Assembly: GCA_022820485.1 (NCBI GenBank)
Contig: JAJEFJ010000034.1
Location: forward strand, 49,324 to 113,323
DNA: 64,000 nt
DNA from: Candidatus Latescibacterota bacterium
GTDB taxonomy: Bacteria; Latescibacterota; UBA2968; UBA8231
Direction: 5' to 3'
Shown in pieces: positions 52,729 through 60,938 of this stretch. Positions within the stretch are counted from its first letter, which is position 1, and each line of letters opens with the position of its first letter. The notes under the pieces are model-generated. The model was not told the origin of the DNA and did no database searches. It saw nothing but the letters and a program-made list of their open reading frames with translations. The translations under genes were made by a program, and so were the position numbers.

Positions 52729-53067
52729 TTACGTGAGGTTCAGCCAATTTCGCAAAGATAAAATCAGTGTCGGTTGGTCTTTCTGCGTGAGGTGCCCCAC
52801 TTTCTTGAGGATCAAGTTCTGATGGATAGTATATATCCCTCGTTTAACAGCCGACGCGACATTGAGCCCTGATTGTGCCCAATTCTCAAGCACAAACTCA
52901 CTTGGCAGTAGGTTCGTTATTTTACTGGTGAGAGGGACAATAAAGACATCTTGAGAAATATGCGGCGCACTTACAATAATAGCCGGACGTACTTTGAATG
53001 CACTCAAATCAGAAAAGGGATAACGAACAAGCACAACATCATTCGTCGAGTAATCGGGCATACACAT
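52729..53067 (-). CDS. MazF/PemK-type toxin
   Basis: A 112-residue protein (or 110 from the second Met). It shows the MazF barrel pattern: NDVVLVRYPFSDLSAFKVRPAIIVSAP, FIVPLTSKI, and VKRGIYTIHQNLILKKVGHL. It is expected to be an mRNA endoribonuclease. It overlaps the small upstream gene by 29 nt, the usual antitoxin-first order. Confidence 0.85.
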   Translation of the reverse strand: MCMPDYSTNDVVLVRYPFSDLSAFKVRPAIIVSAPHISQDVFIVPLTSKITNLLPSEFVLENWAQSGLNVASAVKRGIYTIHQNLILKKVGHLTQKDQPTLILSLRNWLNLT

Positions 53068-53239
53068 CGTCCTCTTTATTGTCCCAAATCTGTTTCAGAG
53101 TTTCCTCGCTAGCTTCCTGCCAGAAAGTATCATCGTCGGGCAACATCGTTATCAGCACCTTTTTTCCTTCGGGCAACTCAATGTGCTCTAAAGTTTCGAT
53201 TTGGCCATTTTTCACAATGGCCAAAGCAGTGTTGAGCAT
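53039..53239 (-). CDS. Antitoxin partner of MazF-type toxin
   Basis: A 66-residue protein with a beta-strand N-terminus (IVKNGQIETLEHIELPEGKKVLIT) and an acidic C-terminal tail (EASEETLKQIWDNKEDDVYA), the layout of antitoxins that bind DNA with the N-terminus and the toxin with a flexible tail. Position decides the role. Confidence 0.7.
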   Translation of the reverse strand: MLNTALAIVKNGQIETLEHIELPEGKKVLITMLPDDDTFWQEASEETLKQIWDNKEDDVYARLLDE

Positions 53240-53408
53240 AGCAGCTCCTTTTCTGTGTGTCCAAACTACTGTTGGTATTAAAATGGTTTACTGTCGTTTG
53301 GTAGTCAAAGGGGCTGCTTTGAAAGAGGCCAAAAAATTAGATTTTTTCTTTCTAACGGACATTCCCTGTCCGCTTGGAGAACATCTTTATCCTGTGGAGA
53401 ATCAAGCT

Positions 53409-54395
53409 ATGCCCATAACCGATGCGATCCACAAGACAGATCGACTCGAAGAAATCAAAGTGCTGTTCCTGCGGCGGCCCGAAGGGGTGGGCACTAGGGA
53501 AATCGCCCAGCTTTTGCGTGTGAGTCAACGGACGGCCCGGCGCTATGTGCTGGAGTTGTCGGAGAAGGGACGGCTGCCGGTGTACCGGGAGGGGCGGGTC
53601 TGGAAGCTGGTGGAGGGCGGACAAATCGACCTGCGTCGCATCCAGTTGAACTTAGACGAGGCTCGCGCGCTCTACTTGGCGGCGCGGATGCTGTCGGCTT
53701 ACAGTGATAAGCACAATCCGCATGTGGTCGCGTCCCTGCTCAAGCTGGCCGCAGCCTTGCCAGAGGCCATTGGGGCGCACATTGAGCGCACGGCAGAGGC
53801 GGTTTCGCAAAGGCGGCTTGCGCCGGAGTATCTGAACGTCTTGGAAGGGCTGACTCGGGCTTGGGCTTGCCAGCGGCAGGTGCGGCTCAGCTATCGAGAT
53901 CCCATCTCTGGGAAGCGGTCAGAGCGTCTATTCGACCCCTTTTTCATTGAGCCGTCCTTTGTGGGCTATGCCTGCTATGTGCTCGGTTTCGATCACTCTC
54001 GGCAGGCGATCCGCATCTTTAAGGTCGAGCGGTTGGAGCGGGTCGAGGTGTTGGACTCCAGCTATGAGATGCCGCCGGATTTTGACCCCTACGACTACCT
54101 GAAGTTCGCTTGGGGGATCATGGGCGGCGACGAGGTGGTGGAGGTGAAATTGCGGTTTTCCGCGAAGGTGGCCTATCGAGTGCGGGAGTCAGACTGGCCG
54201 GGAGTGGTGAAGCGGGAGGAAGGTAAGGACGGACGGTGTACGCTGACTTTTTTGGTCAATCACGTTTTGGAAATGAAGCCTTGGATTAGAGGATGGGGGC
54301 CGGATTGCGAAGTGCTGGCACCGGAGGAATTGCGGCGGGAGATTGGGGTGGAGATGAAGGCGGCGGGGGCGGTGTATGAAAAAGATCAGAGATAG
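53409..54395 (+). CDS. HTH-WYL transcriptional regulator next to cas operon
   Basis: A 328-residue regulator. The N-terminal helix-turn-helix is at about 12-60 (GTREIAQLLRVSQRTARRYVLEL). The central WYL-type domain holds VRLSYRDPISGKRSERLFDP and CYVLGFDHSRQAIRIFKVERL, and a C-terminal WCX-like region follows. WYL proteins next to CRISPR loci act as ligand-responsive regulators of cas genes. The cas promoter begins 5 nt after its stop, with a palindrome over the -10 box. Start chosen at the first codon before the HTH, with GGAGA upstream; the frame is open further upstream. Confidence 0.85.
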   Translation: MPITDAIHKTDRLEEIKVLFLRRPEGVGTREIAQLLRVSQRTARRYVLELSEKGRLPVYREGRVWKLVEGGQIDLRRIQLNLDEARALYLAARMLSAYSDKHNPHVVASLLKLAAALPEAIGAHIERTAEAVSQRRLAPEYLNVLEGLTRAWACQRQVRLSYRDPISGKRSERLFDPFFIEPSFVGYACYVLGFDHSRQAIRIFKVERLERVEVLDSSYEMPPDFDPYDYLKFAWGIMGGDEVVEVKLRFSAKVAYRVRESDWPGVVKREEGKDGRCTLTFLVNHVLEMKPWIRGWGPDCEVLAPEELRREIGVEMKAAGAVYEKDQR

Positions 54396-54399
54396 AGGG

Positions 54400-54428
54400 T
54401 TGACAAATAATCGGTAGTAGCCTACTAT
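54400..54428 (+). promoter_or_regulatory. Sigma70-type promoter of the cas operon
   Basis: Consensus TTGACA (54400-54405), a 17-nt spacer, then TACTAT (54423-54428). Transcription would begin near 54435. It is the only strong promoter before cas6, and all eight cas genes overlap or nearly touch, so it probably drives the whole operon. Confidence 0.8.
54415..54427. promoter_or_regulatory. Candidate operator palindrome over the cas -10 box
   Basis: TAGTAG-C-CTACTA: two perfect 6-nt arms around one base, overlapping the -10 element. The position is ideal for a repressor. The neighbouring WYL protein is the obvious candidate (inference). Confidence 0.45.
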
Positions 54429-54445
54429 ATAGAGCATAAGTCAAT

Positions 54446-54469
54446 TTAATATGATGTTTCTTTTATATC
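54446..54469 (+). promoter_or_regulatory. Predicted self-target of the degenerate mini-array, with TTA PAM
   Basis: The sequence at 54449-54469 matches the 21 nt after the first pseudo-repeat (54542-54562) at 18 positions, with mismatches at 6, 12 and 19. It is preceded by TTA (54446-54448). It lies about 15-35 nt downstream of the likely transcription start, where a bound Cascade could block elongation. Confidence 0.6.
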
Positions 54470-54504
54470 CTAAAAAAAATAGGAGCTAATTTATTGATTA
54501 TAAA

Positions 54505-54597
54505 TGACTTATAATAAATTCAGAAAAATAAGAATTGAAATATATGTTGTTTGTTTTATGTCGAACAACAGAAATCCACCAAAATAAGGATATACAG
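54505..54597 (+). ncRNA. Degenerate mini-CRISPR encoding a CreR-like crRNA
   Basis: Pseudo-repeat 1 (54505-54541) matches the array repeat at 21 of its last 25 positions (54517-54541). Its hairpin is preserved: AATCC/GGATT in the array repeat becomes AATTC/GAATT here, a compensatory change. The pseudo-spacer starts at 54542 and runs 19-31 nt. Pseudo-repeat 2 (54573-54597; 5' part diverged) matches at 18 of 25 positions and ends 1 nt before the cas6 ATG. The pseudo-spacer resembles the operon's own early transcribed region. By analogy with CreR RNAs this should yield a guide giving partial pairing and repression without cleavage. A perfect TATAAT lies at 54510-54515, but without a good -35. 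Confidence 0.65.
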
Positions 54598-54598
54598 T

Positions 54599-55273
54599 AT
54601 GCTTGAAACTAGATGCGATGTAACCACTATAACTCTCTACTGCATAAGACCATTGCAAAATAACGAAACACCTAAATTACGTGGCTTCTTCGGCAACCTA
54701 TACCGTAATCGTGCGGAATTTCACCACCACGGAAATACGGGTCTGATTTACCAGCACCCTCTAATCCAATACAAAACTATAAGTGGTACAGGGAGAATGA
54801 TGGGACTAGAAAAGGGAGCATTCTTGTTACAGGCTGTCGATATACCAAACGCCATAGAGATAGATAGAGAACGCATAGAAGTTCTCGAAAGTAAAAGGAC
54901 AACTGAACAAGTCCCAATAGGCTCTACAAAAAAAAGTCTAGCATATCGATTCATCACGCCTTGGCTAGCCCTCAATGAACTCAACTACAAACGCTTTATC
55001 AGCACGAAAAGCATAACAGGGCGAGAGAACATCCTCAATAGAATTTTAGTTGGAAATATCTTGTCTTTATGTAAATCAATCGGTTTCTCGGTAGAAGAAA
55101 GGATCGTCTCTTCAATGCAAATAGAAGGTACGCAGCAGATCGAAATCAAAAATGGCGTCGAATTGCTAGGCATCGCAGGTACCTTCTCCGTCAATTTTGC
55201 ATTGCCCAACTGGTGGGGCATCGGCAAACAGAGTGCTCGTGGATTTGGCACCATCCAAAGAGTTGAGGAGTAA
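54599..55273 (+). CDS. cas6: Cas6 family CRISPR RNA endoribonuclease
   Basis: A 224-residue protein: an N-terminal ferredoxin-like half (ITLYCIRPLQNNETPKLRGF) and a C-terminal glycine-rich loop, GIGKQSARGFGTI, characteristic of Cas6. A His-rich segment (AEFHHHGN) may hold the catalytic histidine. It cuts the pre-crRNA inside repeats, leaving an 8-nt ATTGAAAC-type handle. The ATG at 54599 follows AAGGA; an upstream TTG frame start would run through the mini-array and is rejected. The RBS itself lies within pseudo-repeat 2. Confidence 0.85.
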   Translation: MLETRCDVTTITLYCIRPLQNNETPKLRGFFGNLYRNRAEFHHHGNTGLIYQHPLIQYKTISGTGRMMGLEKGAFLLQAVDIPNAIEIDRERIEVLESKRTTEQVPIGSTKKSLAYRFITPWLALNELNYKRFISTKSITGRENILNRILVGNILSLCKSIGFSVEERIVSSMQIEGTQQIEIKNGVELLGIAGTFSVNFALPNWWGIGKQSARGFGTIQRVEE

Positions 55274-55276
55274 GCA

Positions 55277-56980
55277 ATGAGCGAAGTCCAGATATGCTTT
55301 CCCAGACTCAACAATTTCTGGAACGACTCAGGGGTGTTGGGTATATATCGCTGCATCATGGGGGATGTCCACGCCGATATACAGCGCGGTGATAACGAGT
55401 CGTATAACCATATTGGTGAAGAGTGTTCAGTTACCGTCAATTTAGAAAAAGATGGTCTGAAAATCGGCGGTGAGGTGAAGGACGTTGAGGCAGTTTTAGA
55501 ACGGGCATACGGACGCTTAATAAAGCGCTATTATGATGTCTCTACGCAGCTTCAAATCGAGGACAGTCCTTCTTGGAATTTCTATTACGATTCCGAAAAA
55601 GACCAGTTTGTGTCTTTCCCCAAGCGAAAAGCGCGAGGTATCGCCGCGCTCGTTTTTGACAAGGCTCCCCGTCCAGCTAGTGGCCAAGTCCGTTGGAAGG
55701 ACAAGCAGCCTGGCCTGTTACCCGACTCACATACCCATATACAAGACAGATTAGACGCATTCTTAGAACAGCAAAAACTCAAGGCCGGACCTCCTGCAGG
55801 TATGCTGCTGGACGAACCCAACAGAGTACGACCTAAAGTAAAAATTAAAATCAAAGACGGCAGGCTCAAAGCCGACCCCTGCTTTCTTTGCGGCCAATAC
55901 TCTTCATCGATGGAAAAGGTCAATCAGACAATTTTTCCTTTTGTAACCGGCGACGCTGGCGTTCTATCTTTCTTTAATATGACTCGTGAAGTATCTCAGG
56001 TATGCTGGCGTTGTGCCTACGTCGGCAAATTTGTTCCAGTCAATGGGTTTTTCAGTAAATCAGGTGACCGCCTGCACATGTTCTTCCCCTTCGCACCCGA
56101 CTTACTCAAGATGAATCAAGTCTATGATACCCTGAATAGTCTCGTTGAGTGGGAACCCAATTTCTGGCGCAATTTTGAATCGCGTATAGGAGGCTATTTC
56201 ACCCATCCGCGAGAAGTGGCGTTTTCCTTTATGCACCGCGTTTACACACATCTGGCACAGGATCGCCAAAACGTCAATCAAGACGATGGCTATAGCGCAT
56301 TTATGGATGTGGTGTGGAGTGATGCGCCTCTTTCTTTCGCGTTGGTCTCTGCCGAACAGAAGGGAAATACCCAGATGCCCACACAGGTCTGGCTCTTTGA
56401 CGATGTGGTCTATCTGTTCCGTTTATTCCAACATATCCAAAAACAAGACGAAACTTGGAAAGACATCGCACATTCAATGATCGATTTCACAGCACAACGA
56501 AATGAAAATCGCTCTCTGGAACGCGATCGTTTGCTCGGATCGGTACTGCGTAAACAATCCATTTTACGTCAAGCAGAAGCATTCGCCTATCACATAAATC
56601 GAGAAGGACGGCAGTACTTTGCACCACTTTTTGATTTCGTCATTCACTACGAAGATGTTCTGCGGAAGAAAGGAGAAAGTATGGAAACACAAGCACGAGA
56701 AGCCGCCGTAACCCTAGGGAGACGCATCGGCTCGGTCATCGCCAAAGAAGGAGGTAAAAAGGGAAGTCTGTTCGCACTGAGAAAGTGTCGAACGCTTCCA
56801 GATTTTCTCAGCGAACTAAACCGACTTCAGTTTAAGTGGCAAATCGCCGTACCCCCAGCCGCTTACGAAGGTCAGCTAGACCAAACTAACTTTGAAGAGT
56901 TTCGCGGTTTCTGCATGTTGGCGGCTCTCAATTCCTTTAACGCTGGTACTGCCTCTAACGACAAGAAAGGAGAACAGTAA
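55277..56980 (+). CDS. cas8: Cas8-type large subunit, Cst1 (CXXC-CXXC) family
   Basis: A 567-residue protein with two zinc-knuckle pairs, CFLC (202-205) and CWRC (243-246), the hallmark of the Cst1/CXXC_CXXC group found in Tneap-type subtype I systems. In Cascade the large subunit recognises the PAM and recruits Cas3. It starts 3 nt after cas6 and overlaps cas7 by 1 nt. Cst1 is the member of the locus that points most clearly to the subtype (I-B/I-A-like). Confidence 0.85.
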   Translation: MSEVQICFPRLNNFWNDSGVLGIYRCIMGDVHADIQRGDNESYNHIGEECSVTVNLEKDGLKIGGEVKDVEAVLERAYGRLIKRYYDVSTQLQIEDSPSWNFYYDSEKDQFVSFPKRKARGIAALVFDKAPRPASGQVRWKDKQPGLLPDSHTHIQDRLDAFLEQQKLKAGPPAGMLLDEPNRVRPKVKIKIKDGRLKADPCFLCGQYSSSMEKVNQTIFPFVTGDAGVLSFFNMTREVSQVCWRCAYVGKFVPVNGFFSKSGDRLHMFFPFAPDLLKMNQVYDTLNSLVEWEPNFWRNFESRIGGYFTHPREVAFSFMHRVYTHLAQDRQNVNQDDGYSAFMDVVWSDAPLSFALVSAEQKGNTQMPTQVWLFDDVVYLFRLFQHIQKQDETWKDIAHSMIDFTAQRNENRSLERDRLLGSVLRKQSILRQAEAFAYHINREGRQYFAPLFDFVIHYEDVLRKKGESMETQAREAAVTLGRRIGSVIAKEGGKKGSLFALRKCRTLPDFLSELNRLQFKWQIAVPPAAYEGQLDQTNFEEFRGFCMLAALNSFNAGTASNDKKGEQ

Positions 56981-57900
56981 TGAGCGAAGATTGCACTCAG
57001 GCGAAAGCCTTGACCATTACCTATCTGACGCCCGTTTCGTTTGCTAGCCTCAACGGAGGTGATAAGGAAGCGGATAATATATCCAGTATCAAGAAGCTCA
57101 CCCGGGAGACAAACGAAGGCATCAGGGAGTATCCCTATGTCTCCTCTCAAGCGCTGCGCAGGGCATTGCGCGATCAGTTGGCCACGATGGGCCACAAGCT
57201 GTCCGAGGGAGTGGTGGCTGCGGCTAAAAAGGGAGCGGCGACAACTAAATGCGATCCGGCCTCCTATATCGACGATGACCTGTTCGGCTACATGAATGCC
57301 CAGTCGGGAGAGAGTGGCGGCAGAGGAAAGACCGATAAAAGAACCTCTCCCGTACGCGTCTCGCCGCTGGTCGCCATTCAGCCTTACCAAGGAGATTTGG
57401 ATTTCGGCACCAACTACATGAGTGTCGAAGCAGGTGGCGATCCCAATATCTACGAAACGGAAATTCACGGCGGTCTTTATCGGGGCACCATTCTCATCGA
57501 ACTTGATCGCGTAGGGGCAGGAGACGGTTTTGAAAGTGACTTGGAAGCCTCTCGTAAAGCCGAGCGCATTACTGCCTTGCTGGATGCCCTGCAAAATCTG
57601 TGGAGCACTGGACGGCAAAGCCGCTTCTTGGCCGATCTGACACCTAAGTTTATCGCTGCCGCTCTTACCTCAGTGAAGGCACCGATCTTTTTAGAATCCG
57701 TCCAAGTCAAGGGACAGACGCTTAACGGTGCGGTTTTGGACGAAGTGCTAAAAGACCATGAGGCTGTAGTGATCGATTCGGTAATTGGGGTGCGTTCGGG
57801 CTTGTTTGAAGGTGTCCCCGAAGGGGCCTGTACTATAGGTGAGGCATTCGTAAAGCTAAATGGTTGGGTGAAAGACTGCTACAGGCAAAACGGAGCGTAA
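56980..57900 (+). CDS. cas7: Cas7 (Cst2/DevR family) crRNA backbone protein
   Basis: A 306-residue RAMP-type protein. ALTITYLTPVSFASLNGGDKEADNI and YPYVSSQALRRALRDQLATMG match the Cst2/DevR family start. TSPVRVSPLVAIQPYQGDLDFGTNYMS and ETEIHGGLYRGTILIELDRVG are the later conserved blocks. It polymerises along the crRNA in Cascade. It begins in the last base of the cas8 stop. Confidence 0.9.
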   Translation: MSEDCTQAKALTITYLTPVSFASLNGGDKEADNISSIKKLTRETNEGIREYPYVSSQALRRALRDQLATMGHKLSEGVVAAAKKGAATTKCDPASYIDDDLFGYMNAQSGESGGRGKTDKRTSPVRVSPLVAIQPYQGDLDFGTNYMSVEAGGDPNIYETEIHGGLYRGTILIELDRVGAGDGFESDLEASRKAERITALLDALQNLWSTGRQSRFLADLTPKFIAAALTSVKAPIFLESVQVKGQTLNGAVLDEVLKDHEAVVIDSVIGVRSGLFEGVPEGACTIGEAFVKLNGWVKDCYRQNGA

Positions 57901-57903
57901 GAC

Positions 57904-58635
57904 ATGCATCTGGTATTGATCCAGGCATTCGCAGAGACCGCCTCCTTTCGCCTACCCGAAACACATACCTTTCACAAAACGCTTCCCCTGCCGTCCTATA
58001 CAAGTTGTATAGGATTGCTAGGGGCGGCACTCGGGTATGGATTGGAGGAGAGTCAACAGTTTGTCGAGGAGAATAAGGTGCGCGTTGGCGTCGGGGGCAG
58101 AGATCGCGGTACCTTCAAAGACCTCTGGAAGTACCGCAAAGTAAAGTCTGGAGAAGTGATTTCAGATGTATTACTGAGAGAATATGTTGTCGATCTATCT
58201 CTTGGTCTGGTGTACGGTGCTGAGGATAAATCTACTGTTCAGCGAATTGCTCAAGCGTTCAACGACCCGGTATATGCGCTTACCGCTGGTCACAGTGATA
58301 GCCTGCTCGTCTTGTGCTCCATCGAGTTGATGGAGGCAGATTGGGAACCCCTAGAATCGGTCCATTTTTGTGCAGTACCTCTGGATATGACAGGAGCGTA
58401 CCAAGCTGATAAATCTGTCTTAGATCTACCTCTCACTGAGTCCATACGTGCGCCCCAAGTATTCAATCTACCTGTACGCTTCAGTTTTGAAGGAGAGCGA
58501 CGTACGATTGCTGGACGGGAGTTTTTCACCTATATCGGCCATCCGATACAAGTCAAAGAGCCTATCGAGGGCTTTAGTTTAAGATCCCGAATCCTAGGCG
58601 CAGGCTACGACAAAATTACAGTGGTACCGCGATGA
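57904..58635 (+). CDS. cas5: Cas5 crRNA 5'-handle-binding subunit
   Basis: A 243-residue RAMP protein. It opens HLVLIQAFAETASFRLPETHTFHKTLPLPSYTSCIGLLGAALG, the Cas5 start with its 'P.PS...G..GA' segment, and ends with a basic C-terminal strand. It caps the crRNA 5' handle. It lies 3 nt after cas7, and its end overlaps cas3 by 4 nt. Confidence 0.88.
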   Translation: MHLVLIQAFAETASFRLPETHTFHKTLPLPSYTSCIGLLGAALGYGLEESQQFVEENKVRVGVGGRDRGTFKDLWKYRKVKSGEVISDVLLREYVVDLSLGLVYGAEDKSTVQRIAQAFNDPVYALTAGHSDSLLVLCSIELMEADWEPLESVHFCAVPLDMTGAYQADKSVLDLPLTESIRAPQVFNLPVRFSFEGERRTIAGREFFTYIGHPIQVKEPIEGFSLRSRILGAGYDKITVVPR

Positions 58636-60938
58636 CCTTTCTAGCTAAATGCAGACCTGATGAAACGTACGAAGAGCACGTTTGGAGTGTCTATTTGGCT
58701 TGGAAGCAATTGATCGATAAACACAGCGGTGCCATCAATAGGCTATGTGATCGCCACAGTATAAACCGAGATCGCTTTCTTTTAAGTAGCCTTCTGTGTG
58801 TAGCTTTTCACGATATGGGCAAGCTGTCTGCAAATTTCCAACGCATTATGCACGCCTCGTCTGAGGCAGAGCGACAAAGAGCCATAAAAGCCAATTTTCG
58901 CCATGAATACGCATCTACAGCCTTTGCTTTTCTAGGGGCGCGTAATTTGCAGCAGACGCATGGCCAATTGACCGAAGCCATCTGCACGGGAGTAATGGAA
59001 GCGATGGTAGTTCTCGGTCATCACAAAACGGTTGATGGGGAATTGACTCGTTTCGAGCGCGAGGGTAAAAACCCTAGTGCTCTTACATGGGCTGAAGGGG
59101 GAATTGAAGAAGGGCAACGTGTCGTTGAGAAAATTTACGACGATTTCGGTGCTTGCCCTCCGACACTGGATTACGAGAAGTGTAGTGAGTTAGCACGGAA
59201 TCAGCCTCCTTTCGCTGTAAACTTGAGTGGGTTTGTGAGAGATATAGGAACTACCCGAGAGTTGTTTATCCTGATGAAGGGACTATTGATGAATGCCGAC
59301 TGGCACGCTTCGGCACATAGTTTAGATTACCAATATGCTGTAGATGTAAGCCCTGAAAAAGTCGGTTCCTATCTCCAAGAAAAAGGCGAACGCGAGGGCT
59401 GGATTTTTTCGGAATTTCGCGATTTTCAACGTACTTGTGGAAGTATAGACGGCCATGTCATCGCGGTCGCTCCTACAGGCAGCGGCAAAACGGAAGCAGC
59501 CTTACTGTGGGCACTAGGACAGGTGAAACAAGGGCACGCTGGAAAAATCCTCTACCTCCTTCCCACCATGGTAACAGCCAACAGTTTGTATGAACGGATG
59601 CGTCAATTTTTTTGTTCTTATGATCATCTAGTGGGTTTAACTCACTCAATGGCGGATTTAGTGACCCGGCGAGAGCAAGAGCAGATGGACGATGCGGTCG
59701 GCGATAATAAAGAAGATGTACGTTCTCGTTCGCTCTTTGACCGCCATTTTATTCCACCAGTGACAGTGGGGACCGTTGATCAATTATTGACGACTTTGTT
59801 TCACGCTGGACGTTGGCCTCTTAAGGCGTTTGCCGCCTGCGATTCCGCAATTGTTCTGGATGAAATCCACGCATACGATCCCTACACGGCGGGATTAATA
59901 TTCAAAGCTATCGAGCAATTAGGAACCGCCGGAGCACGGTTTATGGTGATGAGCGCGACTTTGCCTCGTTTCCTAGAGCACGACTTGACAACCGCGCTAA
60001 GGCAATCGGCATGTGTAGAGGTAGTCAGAGACCACGAGCTGCTACAAGAATCTAGGAGTTTATATCGAGTTGTTGACGATGATCTAATAAGCTATCTGGA
60101 CATGGTCCGTGATAAGGTCTCTACCGGTAAAAAAGTCTTGGTAGTGGTAAATACTGTGGGGCGATGCCAAGAATTAGCTCAAGCGCTAGAGGATCTTCAG
60201 CCCGTCTGTTATCACTCCAAATTCATTCTCAAAGACAGGCGAAAAAAAGAGGCGTCTATTTTAAATCAGGAGCCTATGCTGTTAATTGCGACACAAGTGG
60301 TAGAAGTTGCTTTAGATATTGATTTCGATGTGCTTTTTACCGAATGTGCGCCCCCCGATGCGCTGGCGCAACGGGCAGGGCGAGTCAACCGAAAAAGAAA
60401 ACGGAATGGAGAAGTAATTATCTTCCGTCCGGGGCCTGGATCAGAGAAAATCTATTCCGATGATACGCATGTTGAGCAGAGTGAGAAACAGGCGCTCTTA
60501 AACCGCAGCTTCCGTGCATTTGCGGATAAGGATAATAGGCGACTAACTGAACAAGACCTACTGGATTTAGTGGAGGGTGTTTATGCTAATACGGAAATAC
60601 AGTCTCACGACGACTTCATCCTTGCCCAGCAAAGAGTGGATCATGACCAGAGACGTTTTCGAGGTATTTTAGATCCTATTTACGGTGAAGACGAACGTCG
60701 TCAAACCCGAATTTCTAAGTATGAACAGCAGAGCGTCATTCCTCACATATTTGAAAACGAAATAATGAGATTATCGGATATCAGAGATCGGCGTCTTTAC
60801 GAGTTGAAGATGCCTGTGTGGTACATAAAACAGCACTCATGGAGTGCTGAAGATGGCAGATTTTTGTTTTGCGAGATGGAATACGATTTTCACTTAGGTG
60901 GGCGTTTCGCCACGGACGATGCTCTGAGAATGTTCTAA
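58632..60938 (+). CDS. cas3: Cas3 HD nuclease-helicase
   Basis: A 768-residue effector. The HD domain has His60-Asp61 (AFHDMGK), His91, His130-His131 and Asp223 (NADWHAS). The SF2 helicase has Walker A APTGSGKT (280-287), DEIH (410-413), MSATLP and the motif VI region LAQRAGRVNRKRKR. Catalytic residues all look intact, so interference should be possible. It unwinds and degrades DNA after Cascade recruitment. It ends in the first base of the cas1 ATG. Confidence 0.95.
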   Translation: MTFLAKCRPDETYEEHVWSVYLAWKQLIDKHSGAINRLCDRHSINRDRFLLSSLLCVAFHDMGKLSANFQRIMHASSEAERQRAIKANFRHEYASTAFAFLGARNLQQTHGQLTEAICTGVMEAMVVLGHHKTVDGELTRFEREGKNPSALTWAEGGIEEGQRVVEKIYDDFGACPPTLDYEKCSELARNQPPFAVNLSGFVRDIGTTRELFILMKGLLMNADWHASAHSLDYQYAVDVSPEKVGSYLQEKGEREGWIFSEFRDFQRTCGSIDGHVIAVAPTGSGKTEAALLWALGQVKQGHAGKILYLLPTMVTANSLYERMRQFFCSYDHLVGLTHSMADLVTRREQEQMDDAVGDNKEDVRSRSLFDRHFIPPVTVGTVDQLLTTLFHAGRWPLKAFAACDSAIVLDEIHAYDPYTAGLIFKAIEQLGTAGARFMVMSATLPRFLEHDLTTALRQSACVEVVRDHELLQESRSLYRVVDDDLISYLDMVRDKVSTGKKVLVVVNTVGRCQELAQALEDLQPVCYHSKFILKDRRKKEASILNQEPMLLIATQVVEVALDIDFDVLFTECAPPDALAQRAGRVNRKRKRNGEVIIFRPGPGSEKIYSDDTHVEQSEKQALLNRSFRAFADKDNRRLTEQDLLDLVEGVYANTEIQSHDDFILAQQRVDHDQRRFRGILDPIYGEDERRQTRISKYEQQSVIPHIFENEIMRLSDIRDRRLYELKMPVWYIKQHSWSAEDGRFLFCEMEYDFHLGGRFATDDALRMF

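Noticed and set aside
54551..54598. Upstream TTG start for cas6
   Set aside because: It would translate the pseudo-spacer and pseudo-repeat; the ATG at 54599 has a better-placed AAGGA.
55273..58635. A CreTA toxin-antitoxin RNA module between cas genes
   Set aside because: Gaps between cas6, cas8, cas7 and cas5 are at most 3 nt, so there is no room.
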